A stretch of DNA of 5,818 nt, taken from the NCBI GenBank assembly GCA_964613585.1, contig CAZTHL010000147.1:1-5818 (forward strand). Reading direction: 5' to 3'. Below, piece by piece: positions 1 to 5,536 of this stretch. Source of the stretch: CAZTHL01 sp964613585. Its GTDB lineage: Bacteria; Pseudomonadota; Alphaproteobacteria; DSM-16000; Inquilinaceae. The first letter of the stretch is position 1; every line of letters begins with the position of its first letter. The notes beneath the pieces are model-generated. The model saw nothing but the letters and a program-made list of their open reading frames with translations, was not told where the DNA came from and made no database searches. A program made the translations under genes and the position numbers.

Positions 1-12
1 ACCAACTACGTT

Positions 13-18
13 CCTCCT
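13..18 (-). promoter_or_regulatory. Possible Shine-Dalgarno of a gene starting at the left edge
   Basis: On the minus strand these six bases read AGGAGG, a full anti-16S match in a window where the other ribosome sites are weaker. A TTG lies 7 bases further on (positions 5-3), and an ATG could lie just outside the window. This suggests another minus-strand gene begins at or just beyond the left edge, downstream of the kinase-1 terminator. No coding sequence is visible, so it could be chance. A TTGACC hexamer at 50-45 has no good -10 partner. Confidence 0.3.
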
Positions 19-53
19 ATGTTCCGGTCTTACTGTTGAAGTTGGGTCAAATC

Positions 54-94
54 GAAAAAGGTCAGGGCCCCCGGCCCGCGCGCCGGGCAGGGCC
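54..94 (-). terminator. Rho-independent terminator after kinase 1
   Basis: Read on the minus strand, a GC-rich stem-loop lies about 20 bases beyond the stop codon of kinase 1. The outer arms are GGCCC (66-70) and GGGCC (90-94). The inner arms are CCGGC (71-75) and GCCGG (82-86), with a small bulge at 87-89. It is followed by TGACCTTTTT, giving a five-T tract at 59-55 and more T residues after it. The short gap between stem and T-tract makes it slightly non-ideal. The position directly after the gene supports termination. Confidence 0.6.
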
Positions 95-114
95 GGGGCG
101 GCGGGGCCCGGGGC

Positions 115-2088
115 TCAGGCGGCCTCGGAGGCGGGGACCCCGTGGCCCAGGCCTGGGGCCTCGCGCGGCCGCGCCGCCTCGGCGCCGCTCATCGGTGTGG
201 CCGGCCACGGCTCGGCGTCGGGCGCCAAGCCGAGCTCGATCTCGACCGCGGTGCCCCGGCCCAACCGGCTGGCGATGCGCAGCTTGCCCTTGAGCCCCTC
301 GGCCAGCAGCCGGGCGATCGGCAGGCCGAGGCCGGTGCCCTCGTGCGAGCGGGTGAACTGGTTCTCCACCCGGGTGAACGGCTCGGTGACGCGCGCCAGG
401 TGCTCCGGGGCGATGCCGACGCCGGTGTCGCGCACCGTCAGCACCAGGGTCTCCGACCCGCCGGGCGCCGCCTCCAGGGTGATTCGCCCGCCCGGCGGGG
501 TGAACTTGACCGCGTTCGACAGCAGGTTCATGAGGATCTGCTTGAGCGCGCGGCCGTCGCCCAGCACCGGCGGCACGCCGGGCGGGATCCGCTCCTCGAT
601 CACCAGCCCGCGACCGCGGGCCTCGGCGCGCGCCGACTCCAGCGCCGACTCGGTCACCGGCCGGATGTCGAGCGGCTCCAGCCGGAACTCCATGCGCCCC
701 GATTCGATGCGCGCGATGTCCAGCAGCTCGTTGACGGTCTGGAGCAGCAGTTGGCCGCTGCTGTGGATGTCCCGGGCGTAGCCGACATAGCGGTCGTTGC
801 CGACCGGGCCCAGCAGCTGCTCGCGGAACAGCTCCGAGAAGCCGAGGATGGCGTTCAAGGGCGTGCGCAGCTCGTGGCTGACATTGTTGAGGAATTCCGA
901 CTTGGCCCGGTTCGCCAGCTCGGCGCTGTCGCGCTCCTGCAGCAGCTCCTGCGTGCGCGCCGCCACCGCCCGGCGCAGCATGACGATCCAGGCGATGGCG
1001 CCGGCGGTGAGCCCGAGGGCCAGAATGGTGCCGAGCTGCAGAAACGTGGTGATCCGCTCGCGCCGCGCCTGGGCGATCAGCGCCGGGTCGTGGAGCAGCG
1101 CGTCGACGTCGACCGGCTCGGGCAGCAGCCCGGCGTCGCTCATGTAGTCGTGCATGCGCTGCCAGCGCTCCGGGTCCAGGTCGCCGATCTCGACCAGCGG
1201 ATAGAGCGTCAGATCCTTGACGATGGGCGCCTGGAAGCGGGCGAAGGCCAGCGGGTCGTCGACCGGCACGGTGCGCTCGAGCCGGCCGGCGACGGCCTGC
1301 GCCATCTCCTCCGGATGGGTCAGGGCGTATTCCCAACCGCGGTGGGTGGCCTCGACGAATCGGTCGACCAGGCCGGGGTCGGCGTCGATGACCCGCTGGT
1401 GGGTGAACAGGCTGTCGCCGTAGAAGTCGACGCCGTAGGAGGCGGCGCTCGTGGTCGAGACCGGCACGCCGGCCTGCTCGGCGAACCACTCGATGGACAG
1501 GCGGTAGGACGCGGTCAGGTCGGCCTCTCCCTCGAACAGGCCCTGGAAGGTCGGGTCCAACGGCCGGTGCTCGATGGCGCCCAGGTCAATGCCCTCGGCG
1601 TGCATCAGGGCCCGGAACTCCATGTCGGCGACGCCCCCCGGCCTCCAGCTCACGGTCATGTCGACAAGGTCGACCAGCGAGCTGACCCGTCTGTCCGCCA
1701 GGGTGGCAAAGACGATTCCGCTCTGCTGGAAGATGCTGCTGACCACGCGCAGGTCGTGGCCTCGGGCGCGCTGCAGCAGGATGTCGGCGCTGCCGATGCC
1801 GAACTCGGCGCGGCCCTCGGCGACCTCGCGGGTGGCCTTGAGGACGTCGCCGTCGGGGGTCAGGGCGCTGCGGATCTCGACGTCGAGGCCGTTCTCCTCG
1901 TAGAAGCCCTGCCACAGCGCGGCGTAGTAGCCGGCGAACTGGAACTGGTGGTCCCAGCGCAGCTGCAGGGTCACGGCATCGGCGGACGCGGCCCCCCCCG
2001 GCAGCGCCAGCAGGGCGCCGACGGCGGCCGTGCCGCCGAGCAGGCGGCGTCGTAGCCCGGGGCCGGTAAAGCGACGGCGTGCCGGCAT
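115..2088 (-). CDS. Sensor histidine kinase with NMT1/THI5-like periplasmic binding domain (kinase 1)
   Basis: A 657-residue inner-membrane sensor kinase. The N-terminus has an arginine-rich signal peptide (LRRRLLGG then a hydrophobic stretch, likely cut after ASA at residue 36); the RRRLL motif is faintly Tat-like. Residues 37 to about 335 form a periplasmic NMT1/THI5-type binding domain, opening with the family signature LQLRWDHQFQFAGYYAA (41-57) and containing YGVDFYGDSLFTH (218-230). A single membrane helix spans about 348-371, then a short charged linker without HAMP or PAS. HisKA has its phospho-acceptor at H405 in SHELRTP, with the HExxT pattern typical of bifunctional kinase/phosphatases. 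HATPase_c has an N-box NLLSNAVKFT (521-530), DTGVGI (554-559), an F-box (VTEPFTRV, 567-574) and GTGLGL (584-589). All catalytic boxes look intact. The ATG at 2088 is chosen because it is followed by the signal peptide and preceded by GGGGGA (2099-2094) at 5 bases; the frame stays open to 2190 but without a signal-like start. Ligand and response regulator are unknown. Confidence 0.93.
   Translation of the reverse strand: MPARRRFTGPGLRRRLLGGTAAVGALLALPGGAASADAVTLQLRWDHQFQFAGYYAALWQGFYEENGLDVEIRSALTPDGDVLKATREVAEGRAEFGIGSADILLQRARGHDLRVVSSIFQQSGIVFATLADRRVSSLVDLVDMTVSWRPGGVADMEFRALMHAEGIDLGAIEHRPLDPTFQGLFEGEADLTASYRLSIEWFAEQAGVPVSTTSAASYGVDFYGDSLFTHQRVIDADPGLVDRFVEATHRGWEYALTHPEEMAQAVAGRLERTVPVDDPLAFARFQAPIVKDLTLYPLVEIGDLDPERWQRMHDYMSDAGLLPEPVDVDALLHDPALIAQARRERITTFLQLGTILALGLTAGAIAWIVMLRRAVAARTQELLQERDSAELANRAKSEFLNNVSHELRTPLNAILGFSELFREQLLGPVGNDRYVGYARDIHSSGQLLLQTVNELLDIARIESGRMEFRLEPLDIRPVTESALESARAEARGRGLVIEERIPPGVPPVLGDGRALKQILMNLLSNAVKFTPPGGRITLEAAPGGSETLVLTVRDTGVGIAPEHLARVTEPFTRVENQFTRSHEGTGLGLPIARLLAEGLKGKLRIASRLGRGTAVEIELGLAPDAEPWPATPMSGAEAARPREAPGLGHGVPASEAA
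292..342. repeat. 51-base near-identical repeat, copy 1 (kinase-1 G2 box)
   Basis: Matches 2479-2529 with one mismatch (304 versus 2491). It encodes the ATP-lid G2 region (GTGLGLPIARLLAEG) of kinase 1. The protein motif is under constraint, but near-perfect synonymous identity over 17 codons points to recent duplication or gene conversion between the two kinase genes, with shared strong codon bias contributing. Confidence 0.85.
832..886. repeat. 55-base perfect direct repeat, copy 1 (kinase-1 H-box)
   Basis: Identical base for base to 3016-3070. It encodes NVSHELRTPLNAILGFSE around the phospho-acceptor histidine. Both copies lie in the same orientation, 2184 bases apart, so they form a possible substrate for homologous recombination that would delete or duplicate one kinase unit and create hybrid receptors. 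Confidence 0.9.
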
Positions 2089-2093
2089 GATGA

Positions 2094-2099
2094 TCCCCC
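2094..2099 (-). promoter_or_regulatory. Ribosome binding site of kinase 1
   Basis: GGGGGA on the minus strand, 5 bases before the ATG at 2088. It decides between this start and the longer open frame reaching 2190, since the upstream extension has neither a signal-peptide shape nor homology to the paralogues. Confidence 0.55.
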
Positions 2100-2162
2100 G
2101 CGTCGGTGTCGCCTTCACCCACGAGGCATACCACCCCAAGGCGCCCGCCGCCGTGCTCCCGG

Positions 2163-2180
2163 CCAGACCCCCCGGTCTGG
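2163..2180. promoter_or_regulatory. Perfect 7-bp palindrome upstream of kinase 1
   Basis: CCAGACC (2163-2169) and GGTCTGG (2174-2180) form a perfect inverted repeat with a four-base spacer. It lies 75-92 bases before the kinase-1 start and just downstream of the candidate -10, so it covers the expected transcription start. It could be a repressor operator or a 5'-leader hairpin. No T-tract follows on the minus strand, so it is not a classical terminator. Confidence 0.45.
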
Positions 2181-2208
2181 TGGTTAACAAGCGTTAACGC
2201 CGGGTCAA
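2181..2208 (-). promoter_or_regulatory. Candidate sigma-70 promoter of kinase 1
   Basis: On the minus strand TTGACC (2208-2203) is a good -35 match. TAACCA (2186-2181), 16 bases further on, is a weak -10. Transcription would start near 2175, giving a leader of roughly 85-90 bases. The -10 is poor, so the assignment rests on the -35, spacing and position in the only sizeable gap before the gene. Confidence 0.35.
2183..2198. promoter_or_regulatory. Two GTTAAC sites with 10-base period
   Basis: GTTAAC occurs at 2183-2188 and again at 2193-2198, exactly one helical turn apart. Each is itself a palindrome. Both fall between the proposed -35 and the end of the -10. Such AT-rich words stand out in this GC-rich context and fit a dimeric regulator binding one face of the DNA. 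A further GTTAAC occurs upstream of the soluble binding-protein gene at 5716-5721. Confidence 0.4.
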
Positions 2209-2213
2209 GCGCG

Positions 2214-2247
2214 AAAAGGTGCGCTCCCCCCCCGCCGCCCGGCGGCG
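2214..2247 (-). terminator. Weak terminator-like hairpin after kinase 2
   Basis: CGCCG (2233-2237) and CGGCG (2243-2247) form a GC stem with a five-base loop, about 65 bases past the kinase-2 stop. Four T residues (2217-2214, minus strand) follow after a G-run and a gap of about 15 bases. The gap is long for a standard Rho-independent terminator, so termination may be partial and some read-through into kinase 1 is possible. Confidence 0.3.
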
Positions 2248-2310
2248 AAAGGTGAGAAGGCGCTCTTGGCTTGGGAGGGAAGGGCGGGCCGGAACCGGAT
2301 CCGGTCCGGG

Positions 2311-4233
2311 TCAGGCGGCGCCGGAGGCGGGGAGGCCGGCGACCGGCGGGGCGGCCCGGCGGGCCGGCTCGGCCTCCGCCGGCGCCTCCGAGTCGGCCTC
2401 GGGCGGCGGCGCCTGGCGCAGGCTGACCTCGACCGTGGTGCCTTCACCGGGGGTGCTGCGGATCTCGAGCTCGCCCTCGAGCCCCTCGGCGAGCAGCCGG
2501 GCGATCGGCAGGCCGAGGCCGGTGCCCTCATGGGTGCGGGTGAACTGGTTGTCAACCCGGGCGAAAGGCTCGGTGACCCGCTTCAGGTCCGCCGCCTCGA
2601 TGCCGACCCCGGTGTCGCTGACCGAGACGATCACCCGCTCGTCCGCGACACGGGCCGAGACGGCCACCGTGCCGCCGGCGGGCGTGAACTTGATGCCGTT
2701 GGACAGGAGGTTGAGCAGGATCTGCCGCAGCGCCCGGCTTTCCCCCATCACCGGGGGCAGCCCGTCCGGCACGTGCCGCTCCAGCACGAGGCCACGGCTG
2801 TGGGCGTTGACCCGGACCATCTCCATGGCGCGGTTGACGACCTCGATCAGCTCGAGCGGCTCGAGCTGCATCTGCGCCCGCCCGGCCTCGATCCGGGCGA
2901 TGTCGAGCAGCTCGTTGACGATCTCCAGCAGGTGCGCCCCGCTCCTGTTGATGTCGACGGCGTACTCGGTGTAGCGGCTGTTGCCGATCGGCCCCAGGAG
3001 CTGGTCGCGCAGGATCTCCGAGAAGCCGAGGATGGCGTTCAAGGGCGTGCGCAGCTCGTGGCTGACATTGCTCAGGAACTCGGACTTGGCCCGATTCGCC
3101 AGCTCGGCCCGGTCGCTAGCCCGGCGCAGCTCGCGGGTCCTGCTGGTCACCACCTGGCGCAGGATCAGGATCCAGGCGGCGGCCGTCGTCGCCACTGTGA
3201 GCGCTGCGACGAAGCCGTACCGCAGATAAGCGGTGATTTGTTCACGACGGCGCGTCTGCATCAAAGTCGGGTTGAACAGATACTCAGAAACATTGAGCCG
3301 ACGATCCACCACGTCGACACTTCCCAGATATTCGAACATTCGCTGCCAGCGATCTGGGTTCATGTGCCCCAATTCGACGACCGGATAGAACGTCAACTCT
3401 TCGACAAGCTCGGCCATATATCTTTCGAATTCAGCACCTCCATAATTTTCAATGTAGCGAGGCAGATTTGTGATAACCTCGATCATCTCCTCCCGATGCT
3501 CGAGCGCGTACTGCCAGCCTTTTAACGATGCACGTGTGAAGCGGTCGACGACGTCTGGACGTTGCTCCACGATGCGCCGATGCGTGAACAATGTGTCTCC
3601 GTAAAAATCGACGCCGTATGAAGCGGCGCGCAACACCGATACCTCGTGGCCAAGAACACGCGCCGCAGGGACGCTGCTCAGAGCATAGGTGGCCACCACA
3701 TCCACCTCTCCTCGAAACAAGCCCCCGAAATCCTTTCCCACCGGAATTGCGCTCACGTTATCGGGGTCAATGCCCTCGGCTAGAAGCATCGCCCGAAACT
3801 CGATATCGCTCAGGTTACCTCGGTTCCGGGCCACCTTGAGCCGGGACAGCTCGGTTAAGGAAGATATGCGCCGGTTTGCCAAGCTGATAAAGCCGACGCC
3901 GCTCTGCTGAAAGATCGGTGCGACAATGCGAAGATCCTCACCCTTATCAATCGCGATCAGGATATCCGCTCCGCCGATTGAGAAATCAGCACGTCCTTCA
4001 ACGACTTCGGCGATTGGCTCCAAACGCTTGCCGCTCTCGTCGAAGCCGCGGCGTATCTCGACGTCCAGGCCTTCCTCCTCATAGAACCCTTGCACTTGAG
4101 CTGCGTAGAAGCCCGCAAATTGATATTGGTGATCCCATCGGAGTTGAAGCACCACCGGCTCACCCGCACTGGCCCGTCCCGATACGACGGCCGCTGCGAT
4201 GCAGATAGCGAGAACGGCAAGGACGCGTCTCAT
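2311..4233 (-). CDS. Sensor histidine kinase with NMT1/THI5-like periplasmic binding domain (kinase 2)
   Basis: A 640-residue paralogue of kinase 1 with the same layout. A Sec-type signal peptide (MRRVLAVLAI, cut after ASA at residue 23) is followed by an NMT1/THI5-type domain from 24 to about 325, with LQLRWDHQYQFAGFYAA (29-45), IFQQSG (108-113) and YGVDFYGDTLFTH (206-218). One membrane helix lies at about 337-358, followed by a short linker without PAS or HAMP. HisKA has H392 in SHELRTP. HATPase_c shows NLLSNGIKFT (508-517), DTGVGI (540-545), VTEPFARV (553-560) and GTGLGL (570-575), all intact. The tail (610-640) is Ala/Pro/Glu-rich and ends PASGAA, close to the PASEAA end of kinase 1. The coding DNA is mosaic: the kinase half is far richer in GC than the sensor half. 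The start at 4233 is preferred because AGAGG sits 7 bases before it; an in-frame ATG at 4248 would add five residues. Confidence 0.92.
   Translation of the reverse strand: MRRVLAVLAICIAAAVVSGRASAGEPVVLQLRWDHQYQFAGFYAAQVQGFYEEEGLDVEIRRGFDESGKRLEPIAEVVEGRADFSIGGADILIAIDKGEDLRIVAPIFQQSGVGFISLANRRISSLTELSRLKVARNRGNLSDIEFRAMLLAEGIDPDNVSAIPVGKDFGGLFRGEVDVVATYALSSVPAARVLGHEVSVLRAASYGVDFYGDTLFTHRRIVEQRPDVVDRFTRASLKGWQYALEHREEMIEVITNLPRYIENYGGAEFERYMAELVEELTFYPVVELGHMNPDRWQRMFEYLGSVDVVDRRLNVSEYLFNPTLMQTRRREQITAYLRYGFVAALTVATTAAAWILILRQVVTSRTRELRRASDRAELANRAKSEFLSNVSHELRTPLNAILGFSEILRDQLLGPIGNSRYTEYAVDINRSGAHLLEIVNELLDIARIEAGRAQMQLEPLELIEVVNRAMEMVRVNAHSRGLVLERHVPDGLPPVMGESRALRQILLNLLSNGIKFTPAGGTVAVSARVADERVIVSVSDTGVGIEAADLKRVTEPFARVDNQFTRTHEGTGLGLPIARLLAEGLEGELEIRSTPGEGTTVEVSLRQAPPPEADSEAPAEAEPARRAAPPVAGLPASGAA
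2479..2529. repeat. 51-base near-identical repeat, copy 2 (kinase-2 G2 box)
   Basis: Partner of 292-342 with a single mismatch. It encodes the ATP-lid segment of kinase 2. With the H-box repeat, it shows that nucleotide identity between the kinases is concentrated in the cytoplasmic half. Confidence 0.85.
3016..3070. repeat. 55-base perfect direct repeat, copy 2 (kinase-2 H-box)
   Basis: Identical to 832-886. Flanking bases differ immediately on both sides, though similarity continues at the protein level through the linker up to the membrane segment. Confidence 0.9.
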
Positions 4234-4240
4234 TCGACGG

Positions 4241-4245
4241 CCTCT
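4241..4245 (-). promoter_or_regulatory. Ribosome binding site of kinase 2
   Basis: AGAGG on the minus strand, 7 bases before the ATG at 4233. It supports this start over the in-frame ATG at 4248, before which only a bare AGG is found at a similar distance. The two starts differ by five residues (MRGRR) and both leave the signal peptide intact. Confidence 0.5.
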
Positions 4246-4248
4246 CAT

Positions 4249-4516
4249 GGCAGGCCTGGGGCCGGGAGCCGGCGCTGACGTGCGGTAAACGTATGCCGAC
4301 GGTAGGCCGGAGCCTCTACTTAAACGGATTCAATGGCCTTCGAAAAGAACTCGGTGAGGGCGTCTTCGCCTCTGCCGCCGCATCGGCCACGGGGGCTTTG
4401 CCAAGCGCAACGCGTGCCCCCAAAGGATGGCTTGGCACTGTGGCTGTCGGATGCCGTACGGGCCAGCGAGGGCACGGTCCGCCAAGGCCCGAGCCCTCGT
4501 TGTCTCCCTTTCCTGA
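4249..4516. other. Intergenic region between the binding protein and kinase 2
   Basis: 268 bases without a gene I can support. I see no convincing -35/-10 pair for kinase 2 and no T-tract terminator after the binding-protein gene, so the two may be co-transcribed. The region contains GGGGGC (4391-4396) with GCCCCC (4416-4421), an alternative pairing TGCCAAG (4399-4405) with CTTGGCA (4431-4437), and the longer hairpin at 4467-4499. Translation of the minus strand beyond the binding-protein stop shows no kinase motif, so the gap is not an evident decayed kinase domain. Confidence 0.5.
4467..4499. other. Imperfect 14-bp hairpin after the binding-protein gene
   Basis: Arms 4467-4480 and 4486-4499 pair at 12 of 14 positions around a five-base loop (GCCAA). 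The outer seven pairs, CGAGGGC with GCCCTCG, are perfect. It begins 17 bases beyond the stop codon. On the minus strand no T-tract follows, so it may be an mRNA 3'-end stabiliser or processing structure within an operon rather than a terminator. On the plus strand it is followed by pyrimidine-rich sequence. Confidence 0.45.
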
Positions 4517-5536
4517 TTACTGGACGGTGACCTCCGCCTCACTTGGGGCCTCAAGGACAGGCGCCAGCCGAACCCCAAGATCAAGCTCGAAAATCTGTGC
4601 CTCGCCAAAGGCAACCAGCATTTCCTGCCAGCGCTCTGGATCGGTCCGGCCGAGCGGCACCTCCGGGAATTGCGTAAGGCCAACAACAACGTCGATCATA
4701 TCGCGGTTGAACTCAGTCGGATTTTCAACCATGAGCGCGCGAGGCAGATCGGCAGCAATCCGGTCGCTCACCTCGGTCGGGTGAAGGAGAGCATATTCCC
4801 ATCCTTGAAGAGACGCCTCCACGAAGCGTTTGGCTACACCCGGGCGCTCGTCGACAAACGAACGGCTACAGAAAATCGCGTCGCCATAGGTCTCGACGCC
4901 GTTGGCATCAGCGGTGATCCAATCGATCTCAACGTCTCGCTGCTTGGCATACTGGACCGCAGAGATCAGCCAGCCGACGCGAGCGTCGATCTCGCCCGCG
5001 AAGAGGTCGGAGAAATCGTGAGCCGGCTCGATGGCGCTGACGGCCTCTGGATCGATGCCCATCTCCCTTAGCATCAGCTGAAACTCGAGATCGGACATGT
5101 TGCCCACTTTGCGCCCCACCCGCATTTCGGTGAGATCTTCTACCGAGTCGGTGGCGTTCTCCTCTAGCATGACGACGGCGATTCCGCTCTCCTGGAAAAC
5201 GCTCGTGAGGATGGGCAGATCGTGCCCTTCGCTCTGCGCCCGCAGGACGTCAGCGGCGCCGATGCCACAATCCGCATTGCCGGCGGCCACCTCGTCGATG
5301 ACATTCAGGCGTTCGCCGCCCTCGGTAAAGCCGCTACGGATCTCCACGTCGAGCCCGGCGTCCTCATAGTACCCCTGCCAGTCGGCCGCGTAATAGCCGG
5401 CGAACTGGAACTGATGGTCCCAGCGCAGCTGGAGGACCACCTCGTCGTTCGCCGCCGCGGCGCCGCCGATCAGCGCCAGCGCCGACACCGCCCCGGCCAC
5501 GCGCAGCATTCCGCTGCCGTTCGCACGCGCTTTCAT
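4517..5536 (-). CDS. Exported NMT1/THI5-like substrate-binding protein (stand-alone)
   Basis: A 339-residue periplasmic protein homologous over its whole length to the sensor domains of the two kinases. The signal peptide is MKARANGSGM plus a hydrophobic run ending in GGAAAA, probably cut after residue 29. The mature protein opens with VVLQLRWDHQFQFAGYYAA (33-51) and keeps VFQESG (113-118), SDLEF (148-152), GWEYAL (245-250) and DPERWQ (299-304). It stops at EAEVTVQ, just before the point where the kinases have their juxtamembrane arginines and membrane helix. The region matching YGVDFYGDxLFTH in the kinases reads NGVETYGDAIFCS (212-224), so the pocket may differ. No CCCFC motif of yeast-type THI5 pyrimidine synthases is seen, favouring binding over catalysis. 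No permease or ATPase gene is nearby. The start at 5536 follows GGGGGT (5546-5541) at 4 bases; the frame is open to 5641 without a signal-like start. It could serve transport, or present or sequester ligand for the kinases. Confidence 0.88.
   Translation of the reverse strand: MKARANGSGMLRVAGAVSALALIGGAAAANDEVVLQLRWDHQFQFAGYYAADWQGYYEDAGLDVEIRSGFTEGGERLNVIDEVAAGNADCGIGAADVLRAQSEGHDLPILTSVFQESGIAVVMLEENATDSVEDLTEMRVGRKVGNMSDLEFQLMLREMGIDPEAVSAIEPAHDFSDLFAGEIDARVGWLISAVQYAKQRDVEIDWITADANGVETYGDAIFCSRSFVDERPGVAKRFVEASLQGWEYALLHPTEVSDRIAADLPRALMVENPTEFNRDMIDVVVGLTQFPEVPLGRTDPERWQEMLVAFGEAQIFELDLGVRLAPVLEAPSEAEVTVQ

Noticed and set aside
62..1489. 475-codon minus-strand frame overlapping kinase 1
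   Set aside because: It is an out-of-frame reading of the same DNA, Arg/Ala/Gly/Pro-rich and without recognisable motifs.
142..2055. 637-codon open frame on the plus strand opposite kinase 1
   Set aside because: It is antisense to a gene with intact signal peptide, sensor, membrane helix and kinase motifs. Its translation is low-complexity (rich in Q, R, G, A, D) with no domain, as expected from GC-biased third positions.
2294..2305. Perfect 12-base palindrome ACCGGATCCGGT beside the kinase-2 stop
   Set aside because: It is built from CCGG words common in this DNA, cannot form a hairpin without losing its centre and has no T-tract. I see no reason to call it functional.
2266..3525. 419-codon open frame on the plus strand opposite kinase 2
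   Set aside because: It is an antisense shadow like the one opposite kinase 1, and its composition changes where the GC content of kinase 2 drops.
4330..4689. Kinase-domain remnant after the binding protein
   Set aside because: I translated all three minus-strand frames after the stop codon and found no H-box, N-box or glycine-box residues, so truncation of a former kinase is not supported by leftovers.
4293..4784. 163-codon plus-strand frame crossing the gap and the end of the binding-protein gene
   Set aside because: Half is antisense to the binding protein, there is no Shine-Dalgarno and no domain; the part over the gap looks non-coding.
4517..5536. THI5-type pyrimidine synthase activity for the soluble protein
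   Set aside because: The protein has an export signal, lacks a CCCFC-like cysteine cluster and is most similar to the neighbouring sensor domains, so a binding role is more likely.
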